DNA from: Lachnospiraceae bacterium
GTDB lineage: Bacteria; Bacillota; Clostridia; Lachnospirales; Lachnospiraceae
Direction: 5' to 3'
Assembly (NCBI GenBank): GCA_015057325.1
Contig: SVEQ01000002.1
Coordinates: 62,001-126,000, forward strand
Length of the DNA stretch: 64,000 nt
The notes beneath the pieces are model-generated. The model was not told the DNA's origin and did not search any database. It worked only from the letters and a program-made list of their open reading frames with translations. Positions 27,661-37,584 of this stretch are shown piece after piece. Each line of letters begins with the position of its first letter. Positions within the stretch are counted from its first letter, which is position 1. A program made the translations under genes and the position numbers.

Positions 27661-28653
27661 CTATTTTTTAGTTTTCATAGAAGAGAACTCAATTATCAAA
27701 AGTTCTGCTCCCACTATTCCTTTGATATTACCTGTCTTAATTCCATAGTCGGTATCCTGACATCTTTCAAGCATTTTCTTAAGATCAGCCTCACTAAAAT
27801 TACGCATCTGTTTCTTGTACTGGTTAAGTTGCCATTTGGGGCGACCCAAAACGGAAGCTGCCTCATCCATGCTCTTTCCCTCCTGCAAAAGAGTTGAGAC
27901 CTCTAACATTGATTTCATATGTCGTGACAGATTGGCAAGTATTACCATAGGCTCTGACTTAAGCATCAAAAGATTCCTATACAGGGTAAGTGCTCTCTTT
28001 TGCTCACGGTTACCAATTGCTTCAATCATTGCAAACATTGTGTCCTCTGCTTCATCAGAACACACTGCTCTAACATCTTCTTCTGTAATCTCATCTTTGT
28101 CCGCACAATAAGAAAACACTTTTTCGAGTTCATTCTTAACACGGAACATATCTAGTCCTACAGAGCCAAAGAATACTTCTACTGCATTCTCGTATATCTG
28201 CTTTCCCTCATCCTTGCAAAGTTTGCCAACCCATTTTCTAAGTTCACCTTCGCTTGGAGTCTTCATCTCGCATTTATAACCGTTATTCTTAAACCATGAC
28301 CATAACTTGTTTCTACCGTCAGTTTCCTTTTCAACAAATATAACGTGTGTGGATTCCGGAAACTGCTCAAGCCTCTTGGTAAAATCATCCGGTGTCTTCT
28401 TAAACAATCCGCTGTTTTCCACAACAATAACGCGATTGTCAGAAAAGAACGGAAGAGTTTCTCCCGTTTCAAGCAGGTTGGGTACATCTATATTCTTACC
28501 CTCATATACAGTATAATTCATATTGTCATCAACCGAAACAAGCGATGAAACAAGTTTATCCTTATATTGAAGTTTGAGATAGTCCTCTTCTCCATACAGA
28601 AGATAGAATCTCTCAAATGTATGCTCTTTAATATCCTGATTGATTTTCTTCAT
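27661..28653 (-). CDS. holA: DNA polymerase III subunit delta
   Basis: 330 aa from the ATG at 28653, with GAGGAG upstream; a TTG at 28671 opens the frame earlier. It is the clamp-loader delta subunit that opens the beta ring. Recognisable: FERFYLLYGEEDYLKLQYKDKLV at the N-terminus, LPFFSDNRVIVVENSGLF, and the C-terminal collar segment ALTLYRNLLMLKSEPMVILANLSRHM. It overlaps the end of comEC, as in other Firmicutes (comEC-holA, convergent with rpsT). Confidence 0.93.
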   Translation of the reverse strand: MKKINQDIKEHTFERFYLLYGEEDYLKLQYKDKLVSSLVSVDDNMNYTVYEGKNIDVPNLLETGETLPFFSDNRVIVVENSGLFKKTPDDFTKRLEQFPESTHVIFVEKETDGRNKLWSWFKNNGYKCEMKTPSEGELRKWVGKLCKDEGKQIYENAVEVFFGSVGLDMFRVKNELEKVFSYCADKDEITEEDVRAVCSDEAEDTMFAMIEAIGNREQKRALTLYRNLLMLKSEPMVILANLSRHMKSMLEVSTLLQEGKSMDEAASVLGRPKWQLNQYKKQMRNFSEADLKKMLERCQDTDYGIKTGNIKGIVGAELLIIEFSSMKTKK

Positions 28654-30931
28654 TATGCACAAACTCCTCAATCGTGTACTTTTTTCCGTCTGTTCTAATG
28701 GTAATTGCTCCCGATTGTTTTGTCAAATACATATTAACACCAAAACTTTTCAAAGCTTTAAGAACTCTCGGTGAGGGGTGGCCGTAATGATTCCTCTCTC
28801 CAACAGATATCAAAGCATTAGAAAAACCGCATGTCTTTAGCAAATCATCTGTTGTTGCTGTATCTGAACCATGATGGCCAACCTTTAACACCTCTATTTT
28901 GTTACCCGAATTGACACTATCCCGCAACCGTTTGTTGTTAACAATTCTTTTCTCCACTTCTGCATCAGCATCCCCGGTTAACATAATATCAAAATCCTTA
29001 TAACTTAACCACATAACTATACTGCCCTGATTTTTATCAGGATAATTGGTGTTTTCAGGATTAAGACAATAAAATGATACATCTCCCATTCTAAAGCAGT
29101 CGCCCTGTTTCGCATAATAAAGCTTACTTCCGAAATCTCTTGCTGTTTTTTCAAGCTTTCTATAGGCTTCATCAGGATTAGTAATCGCCGGCAAAACCAC
29201 CGTATCAATCTTGATATCTTTATCCTCCATAAGTTCAAGCGCACCTGAATAATGATCGCTATCACTATGTGTAATTATAAGATACGACAAATGAGAAGCC
29301 CCATGATATTTAAGTCCATTTTTGAGCACATATTTTCCAACCTGTTTTTTGCTACTACTTCCGCCATCTATTAATATTCTTTGCTTTAATGGTGTTTCAA
29401 TATATATACCATCTCCCTGCCCCACATCAAACATTACAATACGTAAACCACTTGGAATTATAAATGTTACAAACAACATAATCATTAACAATCCCGCTGC
29501 ACGCATTGCCTTCTTTCTTTTCCTCTTATGAAGCAATAAAATAAATGTCAATATGGCAAAATATCCAACTATCCACAAAATGTGTGGTCGCCCATAACAA
29601 ACACTATGCAAAGGAAGTCTGTTTGAAAACATACATAATGTTTCATATACAGAGAAAATAAATGTTGCCACCTTGGCAAATATCCACGCAAATCCCAACA
29701 CATCGCAAAAAAACGCTATCATTACTAACATTGCCAACAGCACACTCATTAACGGCACAACAATAATATTAAGAAACACGGCATAAATCGGTACTTCAAA
29801 AAAGAAATACAAAAGAATAGGCATCGTTGCAAGCTGAACACTTACACTTACAAAGAAACCTTTAAGTATCACCTTATCGTTATACTTTTCAAATAAAGGG
29901 GAAATATATGCGATACCCAAAACCGCACCAAAAGATAAAAGAAATCCAACCTGATATACCTGATATGGGTTAGACAACAACATCAGGAAAAGTGCAAAAG
30001 CAATAGCACTTAATGAATCATATTTCCTTCCAAGAACATCTGCACCTATCGCCACACAAAGCATGATAATCGCTCTTATTGTCGCTCCCGAAAGTCCCGT
30101 CATAACACCATACAAAATAATAAATGTCATTCCCGGTATTGCCGCAACAAAAAAACTTCCGACACACCTTCTTATTAACTTATAAAGCGTACCTCCCAAA
30201 AGGGCAATGTGCAGACCCGATATTGCTATCAGATGTGCAATTCCGCTTTGCTGATATAATGCCTTAATATCAGGCGAAATACCACCTTTTTCTCCAAGCA
30301 CCATGGCCTTGGCAAGAGAGGCATCCTCCTCATCAAGCCACACATCGAAACTATGTCCGATTCGTTGCCGTATATTATAAAGCCATGTCCTTATCCTAAT
30401 AGCCGGATAATAAGCCCTATCGACTATAACATCATTTATCTGTGCCATATTACCACGACCAAGTTCATACGACCTATTATCATACTCACCCGGATTGGTT
30501 GCTTGAGAAAACTTAGTGACCTTACCACTTGCTTCAATTCGCATTCCGGGACTCAATGTACTGTCAGAAGCCACGACAAACCTCGTACAGAAATGCCTTT
30601 GATCTATACTTGACACCTTCACACCGTATTTGCCTTTATCCAGGTCGTATACATCTGTAACAATCCCACAAAACCTGATGTTCTTTTCCGCATACTCATC
30701 GACAATACTTATCTTCTTATTGTTATAACTTACACATATCAACCCTAGTGTAATAAAAAGTCCACCGCATAACAAAAGTTTTCTGTACTTATCGATAAAT
30801 GAACCTTTTGCGTTATATGTAACAAGTAAATATATAATATTTAAAGAAACCATCGCTGCTAATGGAAGTTTATCTGTCAAAACCTCTCCAAGTACAAACA
30901 GTAATACCCAATATAGCATTGGTCGCTTCAA
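28628..30931 (-). CDS. comEC: ComEC/Rec2 DNA-uptake channel protein
   Basis: 767 aa. Layout: N-terminal membrane segments, an OB-like soluble region, the multi-helix Competence domain (AIPGMTFIILYGVMTGLSGATIRAI and surrounding helices, about residues 230-490), then a metallo-beta-lactamase-type domain. In that domain VGQGDGIYIETP, THSDSDHYSGALELM and VGHHGSDTATTDDLL are visible. ComEC forms the pore for single-stranded DNA in transformation. With comEA at 34061 and no disruption, DNA-uptake capacity may be intact; a type IV pilus system is not in this window. Confidence 0.93.
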   Translation of the reverse strand: MKRPMLYWVLLFVLGEVLTDKLPLAAMVSLNIIYLLVTYNAKGSFIDKYRKLLLCGGLFITLGLICVSYNNKKISIVDEYAEKNIRFCGIVTDVYDLDKGKYGVKVSSIDQRHFCTRFVVASDSTLSPGMRIEASGKVTKFSQATNPGEYDNRSYELGRGNMAQINDVIVDRAYYPAIRIRTWLYNIRQRIGHSFDVWLDEEDASLAKAMVLGEKGGISPDIKALYQQSGIAHLIAISGLHIALLGGTLYKLIRRCVGSFFVAAIPGMTFIILYGVMTGLSGATIRAIIMLCVAIGADVLGRKYDSLSAIAFALFLMLLSNPYQVYQVGFLLSFGAVLGIAYISPLFEKYNDKVILKGFFVSVSVQLATMPILLYFFFEVPIYAVFLNIIVVPLMSVLLAMLVMIAFFCDVLGFAWIFAKVATFIFSVYETLCMFSNRLPLHSVCYGRPHILWIVGYFAILTFILLLHKRKRKKAMRAAGLLMIMLFVTFIIPSGLRIVMFDVGQGDGIYIETPLKQRILIDGGSSSKKQVGKYVLKNGLKYHGASHLSYLIITHSDSDHYSGALELMEDKDIKIDTVVLPAITNPDEAYRKLEKTARDFGSKLYYAKQGDCFRMGDVSFYCLNPENTNYPDKNQGSIVMWLSYKDFDIMLTGDADAEVEKRIVNNKRLRDSVNSGNKIEVLKVGHHGSDTATTDDLLKTCGFSNALISVGERNHYGHPSPRVLKALKSFGVNMYLTKQSGAITIRTDGKKYTIEEFVHNEENQSGY

Positions 30932-30939
30932 ACTATACT

Positions 30940-31887
30940 CTATCCCTCCTGTTCAACAATATCCAAATTACGCTCAAACAATCCGTCAAACGGCAACGTT
31001 TCTCTGTAAAAAGGAATCCTCTCTCCTTCCTTAAGGAACTGCACCTTTGACACGTTAGGAAGATCCACCAAAGAATTAACAACAGAGTAAACAATTATAT
31101 CATTCTTCAACGGATTATCCATATTATAAAACTCGTCACTTAAATCCACATAACATATACCGTCTTTTACTGCAATGTTATTAATTACGGTATCCGAACT
31201 TAATGTTGCCTTATAGCCTTCTCTTGCCGGTCCTTCTATCAACGATTCAACTACAAGCCTATCAAGCGATGTAGTATTGGTAATCTCTACCGATTTCCTA
31301 TATGCCTTTAATGTCTCGCCCGAATCAGATGCAAAATATAAAACGATATTACCTCTTTGAATATTTCCGGACTCGCCATATGACATAATAAAGGAATCAT
31401 CATTAAATGTCTCACTAACTGTCGCCGTTTCCGGGTCAGGATTAGCAATATCCGTCATATTAATCGTAACATTGCTGACCCCGTCTAATTGCAAAAGTGT
31501 CTTTGCAACACAACTCTTAAAAAACAACAACCCTTCAGCATTAACATTATCGTATATTACGTTAAATGATACCTCAAGTGTACCATTTACCACCTCTACC
31601 GGCCTATCCATATATGTAAAATCTTCCGGTATCGGCGACTGGCACTCCGATGTCACTTCCGCGTTCTTCAAACTCTCAATTAAAGTGCTGACTTTTTCCG
31701 AAAAATTATCAGAAAAAGACAACGTATAAACAGACTGAACCATGTCCGTCTTTTCAAGATTAACGTAGTATATATATATTTGGTTGGGATTTAATTCCTG
31801 CGTGTTTTCTTCTTTCTTTGCCTGCTTACCGCACGCACTAAGGAATATCAAAGAAAGCAGCATTATTATGCTTAATACTTTTCTCAT
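30940..31887 (-). CDS. GerMN-domain lipoprotein
   Basis: 315 aa. A lipoprotein signal (LSIIMLLSLIFLSAC, lipobox LSAC about residues 16-19) is followed by two GerMN-like domains. One ends SCVAKTLLQLDGVSNVTINM; the other reads VESLIEGPAREGYKATL and NSLVDLPNVSKVQFLKEG, the classic GerMN pattern. It directly follows the two-component kinase gene. In actinobacteria LpqB (a GerMN lipoprotein) modulates the MtrAB two-component system, so a signal-modulating role is possible. Alternatively it may be a spore-cortex/germination GerM homologue. Confidence 0.85.
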   Translation of the reverse strand: MRKVLSIIMLLSLIFLSACGKQAKKEENTQELNPNQIYIYYVNLEKTDMVQSVYTLSFSDNFSEKVSTLIESLKNAEVTSECQSPIPEDFTYMDRPVEVVNGTLEVSFNVIYDNVNAEGLLFFKSCVAKTLLQLDGVSNVTINMTDIANPDPETATVSETFNDDSFIMSYGESGNIQRGNIVLYFASDSGETLKAYRKSVEITNTTSLDRLVVESLIEGPAREGYKATLSSDTVINNIAVKDGICYVDLSDEFYNMDNPLKNDIIVYSVVNSLVDLPNVSKVQFLKEGERIPFYRETLPFDGLFERNLDIVEQEG

Positions 31888-31911
31888 ATTAATAAAATCC
31901 TCACTCTAATT

Positions 31912-33348
31912 CTAATTAACGTATTTAAGCGGTATTCTTACCGTAAAGGTAGTTCCCTCACCCGGCTCCGAATATAACTTAATTGCACCCTTGTGCATCA
32001 ATATCGCATTCCTTGTAATTGCAAGACCAAGTCCTGTTCCTCCGGTATCTCTGCTTCTTGCCTTATCAACTCTGTAGAAACGTTCAAACACCTGCGACTG
32101 TGCATCTTCAGGTATTCCAACACCTGTATCCTGCACCTTGACATAGAAAAACTTATGATCTGAATTAAGCGAAACATATACACTTCCGCCGTCATTATTA
32201 TACTTAACCGCATTCTCAATAAGATTTGAAAAAGCAAGAGTAAGCTTAACCTCATCAATCTCGCCAACAACATCACGAAAACTCTCAAATGTAACTTCTA
32301 TGTTACGTTTTGCAGCAATAGGTTTAATTCTTTTAAGCAACAATTCAAGAAGCGAATTAATATTAACCGGAGCTATATTTAACGCTGATGACTTCTTGTC
32401 CATTTTAACCAGGGTTAATAAGTCATTGATAATCTTACTCTCTCTGTCTATCTCATCAACCATATCGCTCATAAACTCACGGTACATCTCGTTAGGAACT
32501 TCCTCCTGCATAAGAAGTGAGTCCGCCAAAACCTTCATTGATGTAATAGGAGTCTTTAGCTCATGGGACACATTCGAAACAAACTCCTGTCTGGAATCCT
32601 CAAGCCTCTGCATCTTATCAAGCAATACGTTAAATGAATCCGTAAGTTCCTCATACTCAACATAACGACTTTCCTTCTTAAGAGTTTCTAAATGTCCTTC
32701 ATTAAGACCTTTTATCTGCTTGGTAAGTTTCTCTGTTCCCGCAACAGATATTCTGCTTATTATGTAGGCACAGCACATAGCAAGCATTACAAAAAGCATA
32801 ATAAGAATCTTAATTTGTTCATGTATAAACTCATTATTACTCTTAATGTCAGCCATTGATACTGTAGCAATCATTATTCCGCTTACAAGTTTTTCTGCAT
32901 CAACAATCGGAATAACAACCTCCGCATAGTCATCGACCATACGGATATTTCTGTCCTTATCACCACGCATAACCTTAACCGCTTCATCATAAATAATATA
33001 ATCATTCTGGTCTATGGTATACGTATCCTTAAGAATGCGGTAGCTTGAATCAATAACAAGAATACGACCTTCCCACACGTTGGCAAGCTGGTCAATCTGC
33101 ACACTTAAGTTACCTTTTAAATTGTCCATGGTAAACTGATTGACAAGAATCTGGTTACCCAGAATATTACACTGATTCTGCACAAGTGTAAGTTTCTGTT
33201 TGACCATTCTGTCATTGTTAGATCGCTGCACAAGCATACTAAATGAAACCATTATAATAAGCACAAGCAGCAAAAAAGAACAAAAGACCACGAAGCGCAA
33301 GCTTCTAAAGGGATTGGATATCTTTTTATTTCTTAAAATAATAACCAA
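31912..33348 (-). CDS. sensor histidine kinase (PhoR/WalK-like)
   Basis: 478 aa. TM1 (FVVFCSFLLLVLIIMVSF), an extracytoplasmic sensor of about 120 residues, TM2 (ILIMLFVMLAMCCAYIIS), HAMP-like linker, then HisKA with FVSNVSHELKTPITSMKVL (phosphoacceptor His) and HATPase with NLIENAVKYNNDGG, DTGVGIP and GTGLGLAI. No PAS domain is evident, unlike B. subtilis WalK. It overlaps the response-regulator gene by 23 nt. The frame opens at a TTG (33348) with GGGGAG directly adjacent, an unusual site, so the exact start is uncertain. Confidence 0.92.
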   Translation of the reverse strand: MVIILRNKKISNPFRSLRFVVFCSFLLLVLIIMVSFSMLVQRSNNDRMVKQKLTLVQNQCNILGNQILVNQFTMDNLKGNLSVQIDQLANVWEGRILVIDSSYRILKDTYTIDQNDYIIYDEAVKVMRGDKDRNIRMVDDYAEVVIPIVDAEKLVSGIMIATVSMADIKSNNEFIHEQIKILIMLFVMLAMCCAYIISRISVAGTEKLTKQIKGLNEGHLETLKKESRYVEYEELTDSFNVLLDKMQRLEDSRQEFVSNVSHELKTPITSMKVLADSLLMQEEVPNEMYREFMSDMVDEIDRESKIINDLLTLVKMDKKSSALNIAPVNINSLLELLLKRIKPIAAKRNIEVTFESFRDVVGEIDEVKLTLAFSNLIENAVKYNNDGGSVYVSLNSDHKFFYVKVQDTGVGIPEDAQSQVFERFYRVDKARSRDTGGTGLGLAITRNAILMHKGAIKLYSEPGEGTTFTVRIPLKYVN

Positions 33349-34012
33349 CTCCCCACTTTGTCTGAATATACTTAGGGTCTCCCGGGTTAGATTCTATCTT
33401 CTCACGAAGACGTCTCACATGAACATCAACTGTACGTCCGTCACCGAGTGCGTCACTACCCCAAACAGTCTTTAATAAATCATCTCTTGAATATACCTTG
33501 TTCGGGTGGAACAAAAGTAATGTAAGTATGTTGAATTCCTTAGCAGTAAGATTAATCTCTGTACCGGAAATATATACACGTCTGCTATCAACGTCAATTT
33601 TCAAATCACCTTCTACCAAAGTCTTAGAATCTGATGGTTCTGCGCTTCTCTTGCTGTTTCTTCGGATAATCGCCTTAATTCTTGCCTTAACCTCAAGAAT
33701 ATTAAACGGCTTTGTAATGTAATCATCCGCACCATACTCAAGGCCCAAAATCTTATCCATATCCTCACCCTTAGCAGTGAGCATGATTATAGGAACATCG
33801 GAAAATTCACGTATTGCCTGACAAACTTCAAAGCCTGATAATCCGGGAAGCATAACATCAAGCAAAATGATATCGAACTCAGTACTTTTTGCAAGCTCTA
33901 ACGCCTGCTCACCATCATATGCCGCAGTTACCTCCATCTCATCCTGTTCAAGTGAAAACTTGATTCCCTTAACGATTAACTTTTCATCATCAACAACCAA
34001 TACCTTTTTCAT
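33326..34012 (-). CDS. OmpR/PhoB-family response regulator (WalR/PhoP-like)
   Basis: 228 aa. Receiver domain: acidic pair in VLVVDDEKLIV, phospho-acceptor Asp in DIILLDVMLPGLSG, Thr in IIMLTAKGED, Lys in DDYITKPFNILE. C-terminal winged helix ends GDGRTVDVHVRRLREKIE and TKWGVGYYFKK. It is translated with the kinase that follows. The genes upstream (comEA) and downstream (GerMN lipoprotein) give no firm clue to the stimulus; a cell-wall-related WalRK-like role is an inference. Confidence 0.93.
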   Translation of the reverse strand: MKKVLVVDDEKLIVKGIKFSLEQDEMEVTAAYDGEQALELAKSTEFDIILLDVMLPGLSGFEVCQAIREFSDVPIIMLTAKGEDMDKILGLEYGADDYITKPFNILEVKARIKAIIRRNSKRSAEPSDSKTLVEGDLKIDVDSRRVYISGTEINLTAKEFNILTLLLFHPNKVYSRDDLLKTVWGSDALGDGRTVDVHVRRLREKIESNPGDPKYIQTKWGVGYYFKK

Positions 34013-34060
34013 TCCGATTCTCCCAAATAATCATATGATAAGAATATATCAAATGAGAAA

Positions 34061-34639
34061 TCACGTCTTAACTTTATCCTTAATCTTATTAAATACACCC
34101 TCCTTTATTCCCGGTATATTCATAAGATCCTCAATGCTATTGTACGGACCGTGTTCCTCTCTGTAATTAATTATATCCGATGCCTTTGAACTTCCTATTC
34201 CCGGAAGTGATGTGAGTTCCTCTTCCGAAGCCTTATTGATATTAATAAGACCATCATCTTCTTCAACCCCACTGGCATCTACGTTCTCTTCATCAATTCC
34301 CGGAACATATATTGTCTGCCCATCTGTTACCTTCATTGCCTGCGAAAGTGCAGTCGGATTCGCATCTTCCGTCACGCCTCCTGCCTTATCAATAGCATCA
34401 CATATTCTGCTATCCACACAAAGCGCATATACTCCGGGCTCATTTACATGTCCGCAAACATACACATAAACTTCTGATGTATCAGCCACCTCTTCTGTAT
34501 CCGGCGATACTTCTCCTTCAGATGAAGCCTCTTTGCTTTGAACGGATTGACCTTGTGATATAACCACTTCGTCACCGGCACAGCCAAAAAGAAAAATGCT
34601 TACCAAAGAAAGCATTAAAAAGTAATATGTTTTCTTCAT
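34061..34639 (-). CDS. comEA: ComEA-like helix-hairpin-helix DNA-binding lipoprotein
   Basis: 192 aa. The signal ends LFGCAG, so this copy is a lipoprotein rather than the TM-anchored form. An SLBB domain (VYVYVCGHVNEPGVYAL) precedes the C-terminal paired HhH motif: LININKASEEELTSLPGIGSSKASDIINYREEHGPYNSIEDLMNIPGIKEG. ComEA binds incoming double-stranded DNA at the cell surface. AGGAGG lies 7 nt before the ATG. In B. subtilis comEA neighbours comEC; here about 3 kb holding the two-component genes and GerMN gene separates them. Confidence 0.9.
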   Translation of the reverse strand: MKKTYYFLMLSLVSIFLFGCAGDEVVISQGQSVQSKEASSEGEVSPDTEEVADTSEVYVYVCGHVNEPGVYALCVDSRICDAIDKAGGVTEDANPTALSQAMKVTDGQTIYVPGIDEENVDASGVEEDDGLININKASEEELTSLPGIGSSKASDIINYREEHGPYNSIEDLMNIPGIKEGVFNKIKDKVKT

Positions 34640-34736
34640 AAATATTCCTCCTAAAATGTAATCTCATAATAGGAGAAAGATAAGAATTGATAAAATATAG
34701 AACAATCTCATAATACCGAAAATATCAAGAAAAAAC

Positions 34737-34788
34737 AACCTCTTTTTCACATAAAAAATTCTTAAAATTTCATTACGAAAAAGAGGTT
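34737..34788. terminator. terminator downstream of the DMT permease gene
   Basis: 12-bp perfect stem AACCTCTTTTTC (34737-34748) / GAAAAAGAGGTT (34777-34788) with a 28-nt loop. On the minus strand GTTTTTTC follows the stem, which terminates the DMT gene. Confidence 0.8.
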
Positions 34789-34804
34789 TTATATGTCATT
34801 TTTA

Positions 34805-35245
34805 CTATATTTCCCATTTAAAGATACAAAGCCCCACAACAGCTATTACCATGCCTACCATTTTCACCCACGAAAACGGTACTTTATCAACACCAAAAAG
34901 TCCCAACAGCTCTATAATATACGCTGCAAATACCTGAGAAATCACAATGGCAAGCACTGCTTTGGCAGGACCAAGTGCCGTCATGCTGTAAATGACCGTA
35001 AACGTTATAAAGGCTCCTATCACGCCACCTAAAAGCATGTACTTTTTATCCACAGCAAACAATGACTTTACAGGTACTTTCCCCATCTCAAGGAAAAGAT
35101 AAAGTCCAACACACACCAAAAATCCGGTTAATTGAACAAAACAATTTGTAAGCCACGTCCCGCTTTGTTTGGTCACCCCTGTATTAAATACACCCTGCAC
35201 GCTCATAAGTAATCCGGATATCATTGCAATCAAAAAGCCCCACAT
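34805..35245 (-). CDS. DMT-superfamily small permease (YdcZ/DUF606 type)
   Basis: 146 aa, five hydrophobic helices. MWGFLIAMISGLLMSVQGVFNTGVTKQSG and LGGVIGAFITFTVIYSMTALGPAKAVLAIVISQV are characteristic of the YdcZ (EamE-like) family of short transporters. Substrate unknown. It has a good AAGGAG site and a strong terminator downstream, and follows the solute-binding protein by about 65 nt. Confidence 0.85.
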   Translation of the reverse strand: MWGFLIAMISGLLMSVQGVFNTGVTKQSGTWLTNCFVQLTGFLVCVGLYLFLEMGKVPVKSLFAVDKKYMLLGGVIGAFITFTVIYSMTALGPAKAVLAIVISQVFAAYIIELLGLFGVDKVPFSWVKMVGMVIAVVGLCIFKWEI

Positions 35246-35310
35246 AACACATTCTCCTTTTTAATAATTAAATGTATTATATGAGGCTTAACCCATTAAA
35301 TATTCAAATA

Positions 35311-36642
35311 TTATTTGCCAATCATTTCCTGCATACTCTGCTGAAGCTTATTTAATTCTTCCTCTGCATCTGCACCCTTCCAGATGTTGTCAAAAGTCAT
35401 TGCACTTTCAAGCATGTAATTGCCTGTAAGCATTACTTTGGGAACCGGCTTTGAGTTCTGATATTGAGCATACAAAACTGTCTGCATATCATCAAAACCA
35501 TCCTTTTGATTAACTACCGGAAGCTTACCGTTACCGGCAAACTGATTAGCCTGGTTTTCTACACTCAAGTACAAAGCAAACATATTAGCTGCATCCGTCT
35601 CTTTACCATACGGATTGATAAATGCTCCATAGGTAGTTGAAAGACAAGTTGAAGACAATTCACTTGTAAGACTTGGCACATACGACACAGTATAGTTGGT
35701 TGCTTCTTTTGTGCTTTCTTCTGTGTTCTCGGTTTCATCGTTTTCTTCGGTACCTGCTTCTTCTGTTGTTGCCGCATTACTCTTCATCTCATAAAGAACA
35801 GGAAGAATATCCGACTTACACATTCCGATAACAAGTGTACCATCTTTGATACGGTTAATAATCGTATCGTGGGATATATTATTTTTATCCATCCACAAAT
35901 ATTCACTAAGTGACTGGAAATACTTCATAGCTTCAATTTCTTTCTCTCCGTTAACGGTAAAAGATGTCAAATCATCACCGTTTTCTCCAAAGAGATTCGC
36001 ATAGGAAGCAAGAAACATCGTATTAATATATGGATCTGCAACGTCCCAACGAAATACCGCCTTAGTTGAACCGGTATCCTCATATTCATCAAGGAATGTA
36101 AGTATATCATCAATTGACGCAGGTGCATTTTCCAAAAGATTGGCGTCGTACACAAGACAATAGGTATCAAAATAAACAGGATACCCATAACGCTTGCCCT
36201 TATAAGTCAATGCATTAACAGAAGTCTTTGGATAATTCTTATCCCAAAACTCATCATCAAGAATATCATTTTCCGATAAAACGCCTGCCGTCTTTGCAAA
36301 CTCCAAAAGGTCATTACCGCAAATGTACATATCAGGGCCATTTTCCTTTTGATTGGCGCTGTTAATATCCTCAAAAAGCTGGACACCGTCATAGGCAACA
36401 GGCTTAACATTTACACCATATTTCTTATTAAAGTTCTTTGCTGCAGCTTCTATCCATTCTTTGTCGGTATCATCCGTGTACCAGCAAATAACCTCTTTGC
36501 CTTTGGCCTTGTCCTTAAGGCTATCCATGGCCGACTCATAAGTCACAGGGCCTTTTGCGGTCTCATCCTGCTTCTTTGCGCCACAACTCGCACACGAAAC
36601 AACGAGTGCACATGCAATTATAAATGCTAAACATTTTTTCAT
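35311..36642 (-). CDS. extracellular solute-binding lipoprotein (family 1, carbohydrate-type)
   Basis: 443 aa. Signal peptide with lipobox VSCASC|GAKKQDE. The body resembles MalE/UgpB-type binding proteins: VICWYTDDTDKEWIEAAAKNFNKKYGVNVKPV at the start, YGYPVYFDTYCLVYDANLLENAP in the hinge, and ELNKLQQSMQEMIGK at the end. No membrane or ATPase subunits lie nearby. It starts 9 nt after argB with AGGAG 6 nt before its ATG, so it is in the argCB transcript, which is unexpected for a sugar-binding protein. Confidence 0.88.
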   Translation of the reverse strand: MKKCLAFIIACALVVSCASCGAKKQDETAKGPVTYESAMDSLKDKAKGKEVICWYTDDTDKEWIEAAAKNFNKKYGVNVKPVAYDGVQLFEDINSANQKENGPDMYICGNDLLEFAKTAGVLSENDILDDEFWDKNYPKTSVNALTYKGKRYGYPVYFDTYCLVYDANLLENAPASIDDILTFLDEYEDTGSTKAVFRWDVADPYINTMFLASYANLFGENGDDLTSFTVNGEKEIEAMKYFQSLSEYLWMDKNNISHDTIINRIKDGTLVIGMCKSDILPVLYEMKSNAATTEEAGTEENDETENTEESTKEATNYTVSYVPSLTSELSSTCLSTTYGAFINPYGKETDAANMFALYLSVENQANQFAGNGKLPVVNQKDGFDDMQTVLYAQYQNSKPVPKVMLTGNYMLESAMTFDNIWKGADAEEELNKLQQSMQEMIGK

Positions 36643-36651
36643 ACAATACTC

Positions 36652-37545
36652 CTAGAACAAAGGCTCCTTTAAGATAGCTGTTCCAATACCCTTTTCGGTA
36701 AAGAACTCAAGTAACAAACAATGCTCAACACGACCATCTAAGATATGGACACGTGAAACACCGTTTTCGATTGCATCGATACAGTTTGAAAGTTTTGGAA
36801 GCATACCGCCACCAACGATTCCCTTATCGATAAACTCTTTTGCTTCAGCTACGTTCATTTCAGAAATAAGTGTACTCTTGTCGTTAGGATCCATGAATAC
36901 ACCCTCAATATCAGTTAAGAAAACAAGCTTTTCTGCATTTAACGCCTTAGCAACCGCACAAGCCGCATCATCAGCGTTAATATTGTAGCTTTCAAAATCT
37001 TCCGAAGAACCAATAGGAGCAATAACCGGGATAAAGTTCTTCTCTAATAATGTATCAAGAATTGTTCCGTCAACACCACAAACCTCGCCGACATATCCGA
37101 TATCTTTTCCACCCGGGAAACGCTTCTTAACAGTCATAAGACCAGCATCCTTACCGCTTATTCCAACTGCATTTACACCAAGCTTCTGCATCATCTGAAC
37201 AAGACCTTTGTTGACTTTGGAAAGAACCATTTCGGCAATCTCCATAGTCTCGCCGTCTGTGACACGAAGTCCGTTAACAAACTCCGGCTCCTTACCTATC
37301 ATTTCTACCCATTTGCTAATCTCCTTACCACCACCGTGTACGATAATAGGGTTTAATCCGATAAGCTTAAGAAGTGCTACGTCTTTGATTACGTTGTACT
37401 TCAAGTTCTCGTCAAGCATAGCGCTTCCGCCGTACTTAACAACTATCTTTTTTCCGTTAAATTTCTGAATGTATGGAAGTGCCTCTATAAGTGTCTGAGC
37501 CTTGATAAGAAGCTGATCCATATTTATTTCACTGTTGGTCATCAT
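36652..37545 (-). CDS. argB: acetylglutamate kinase
   Basis: 297 aa. It phosphorylates N-acetylglutamate, the second step of arginine synthesis. [12 protein letters not shown] binds the phosphates, [13 protein letters not shown] the substrate, and [11 protein letters not shown] and [23 protein letters not shown] close the amino-acid-kinase fold. The N-terminal extension and length suggest the arginine-inhibited, hexameric form, which is an inference. It follows argC by 39 nt; argJ and argD are not here. Confidence 0.95.
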   Translation of the reverse strand: MMTNSEINMDQLLIKAQTLIEALPYIQKFNGKKIVVKYGGSAMLDENLKYNVIKDVALLKLIGLNPIIVHGGGKEISKWVEMIGKEPEFVNGLRVTDGETMEIAEMVLSKVNKGLVQMMQKLGVNAVGISGKDAGLMTVKKRFPGGKDIGYVGEVCGVDGTILDTLLEKNFIPVIAPIGSSEDFESYNINADDAACAVAKALNAEKLVFLTDIEGVFMDPNDKSTLISEMNVAEAKEFIDKGIVGGGMLPKLSNCIDAIENGVSRVHILDGRVEHCLLLEFFTEKGIGTAILKEPLF

Positions 37546-37584
37546 AAGATTCCTCCTGATATATTTATACTTTTCAATAAGATT

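Noticed and set aside
35246-35310. AT-rich inverted repeat between the binding-protein and DMT genes
   Set aside because: Stem is short and all A/T without a T run, so not called a terminator.
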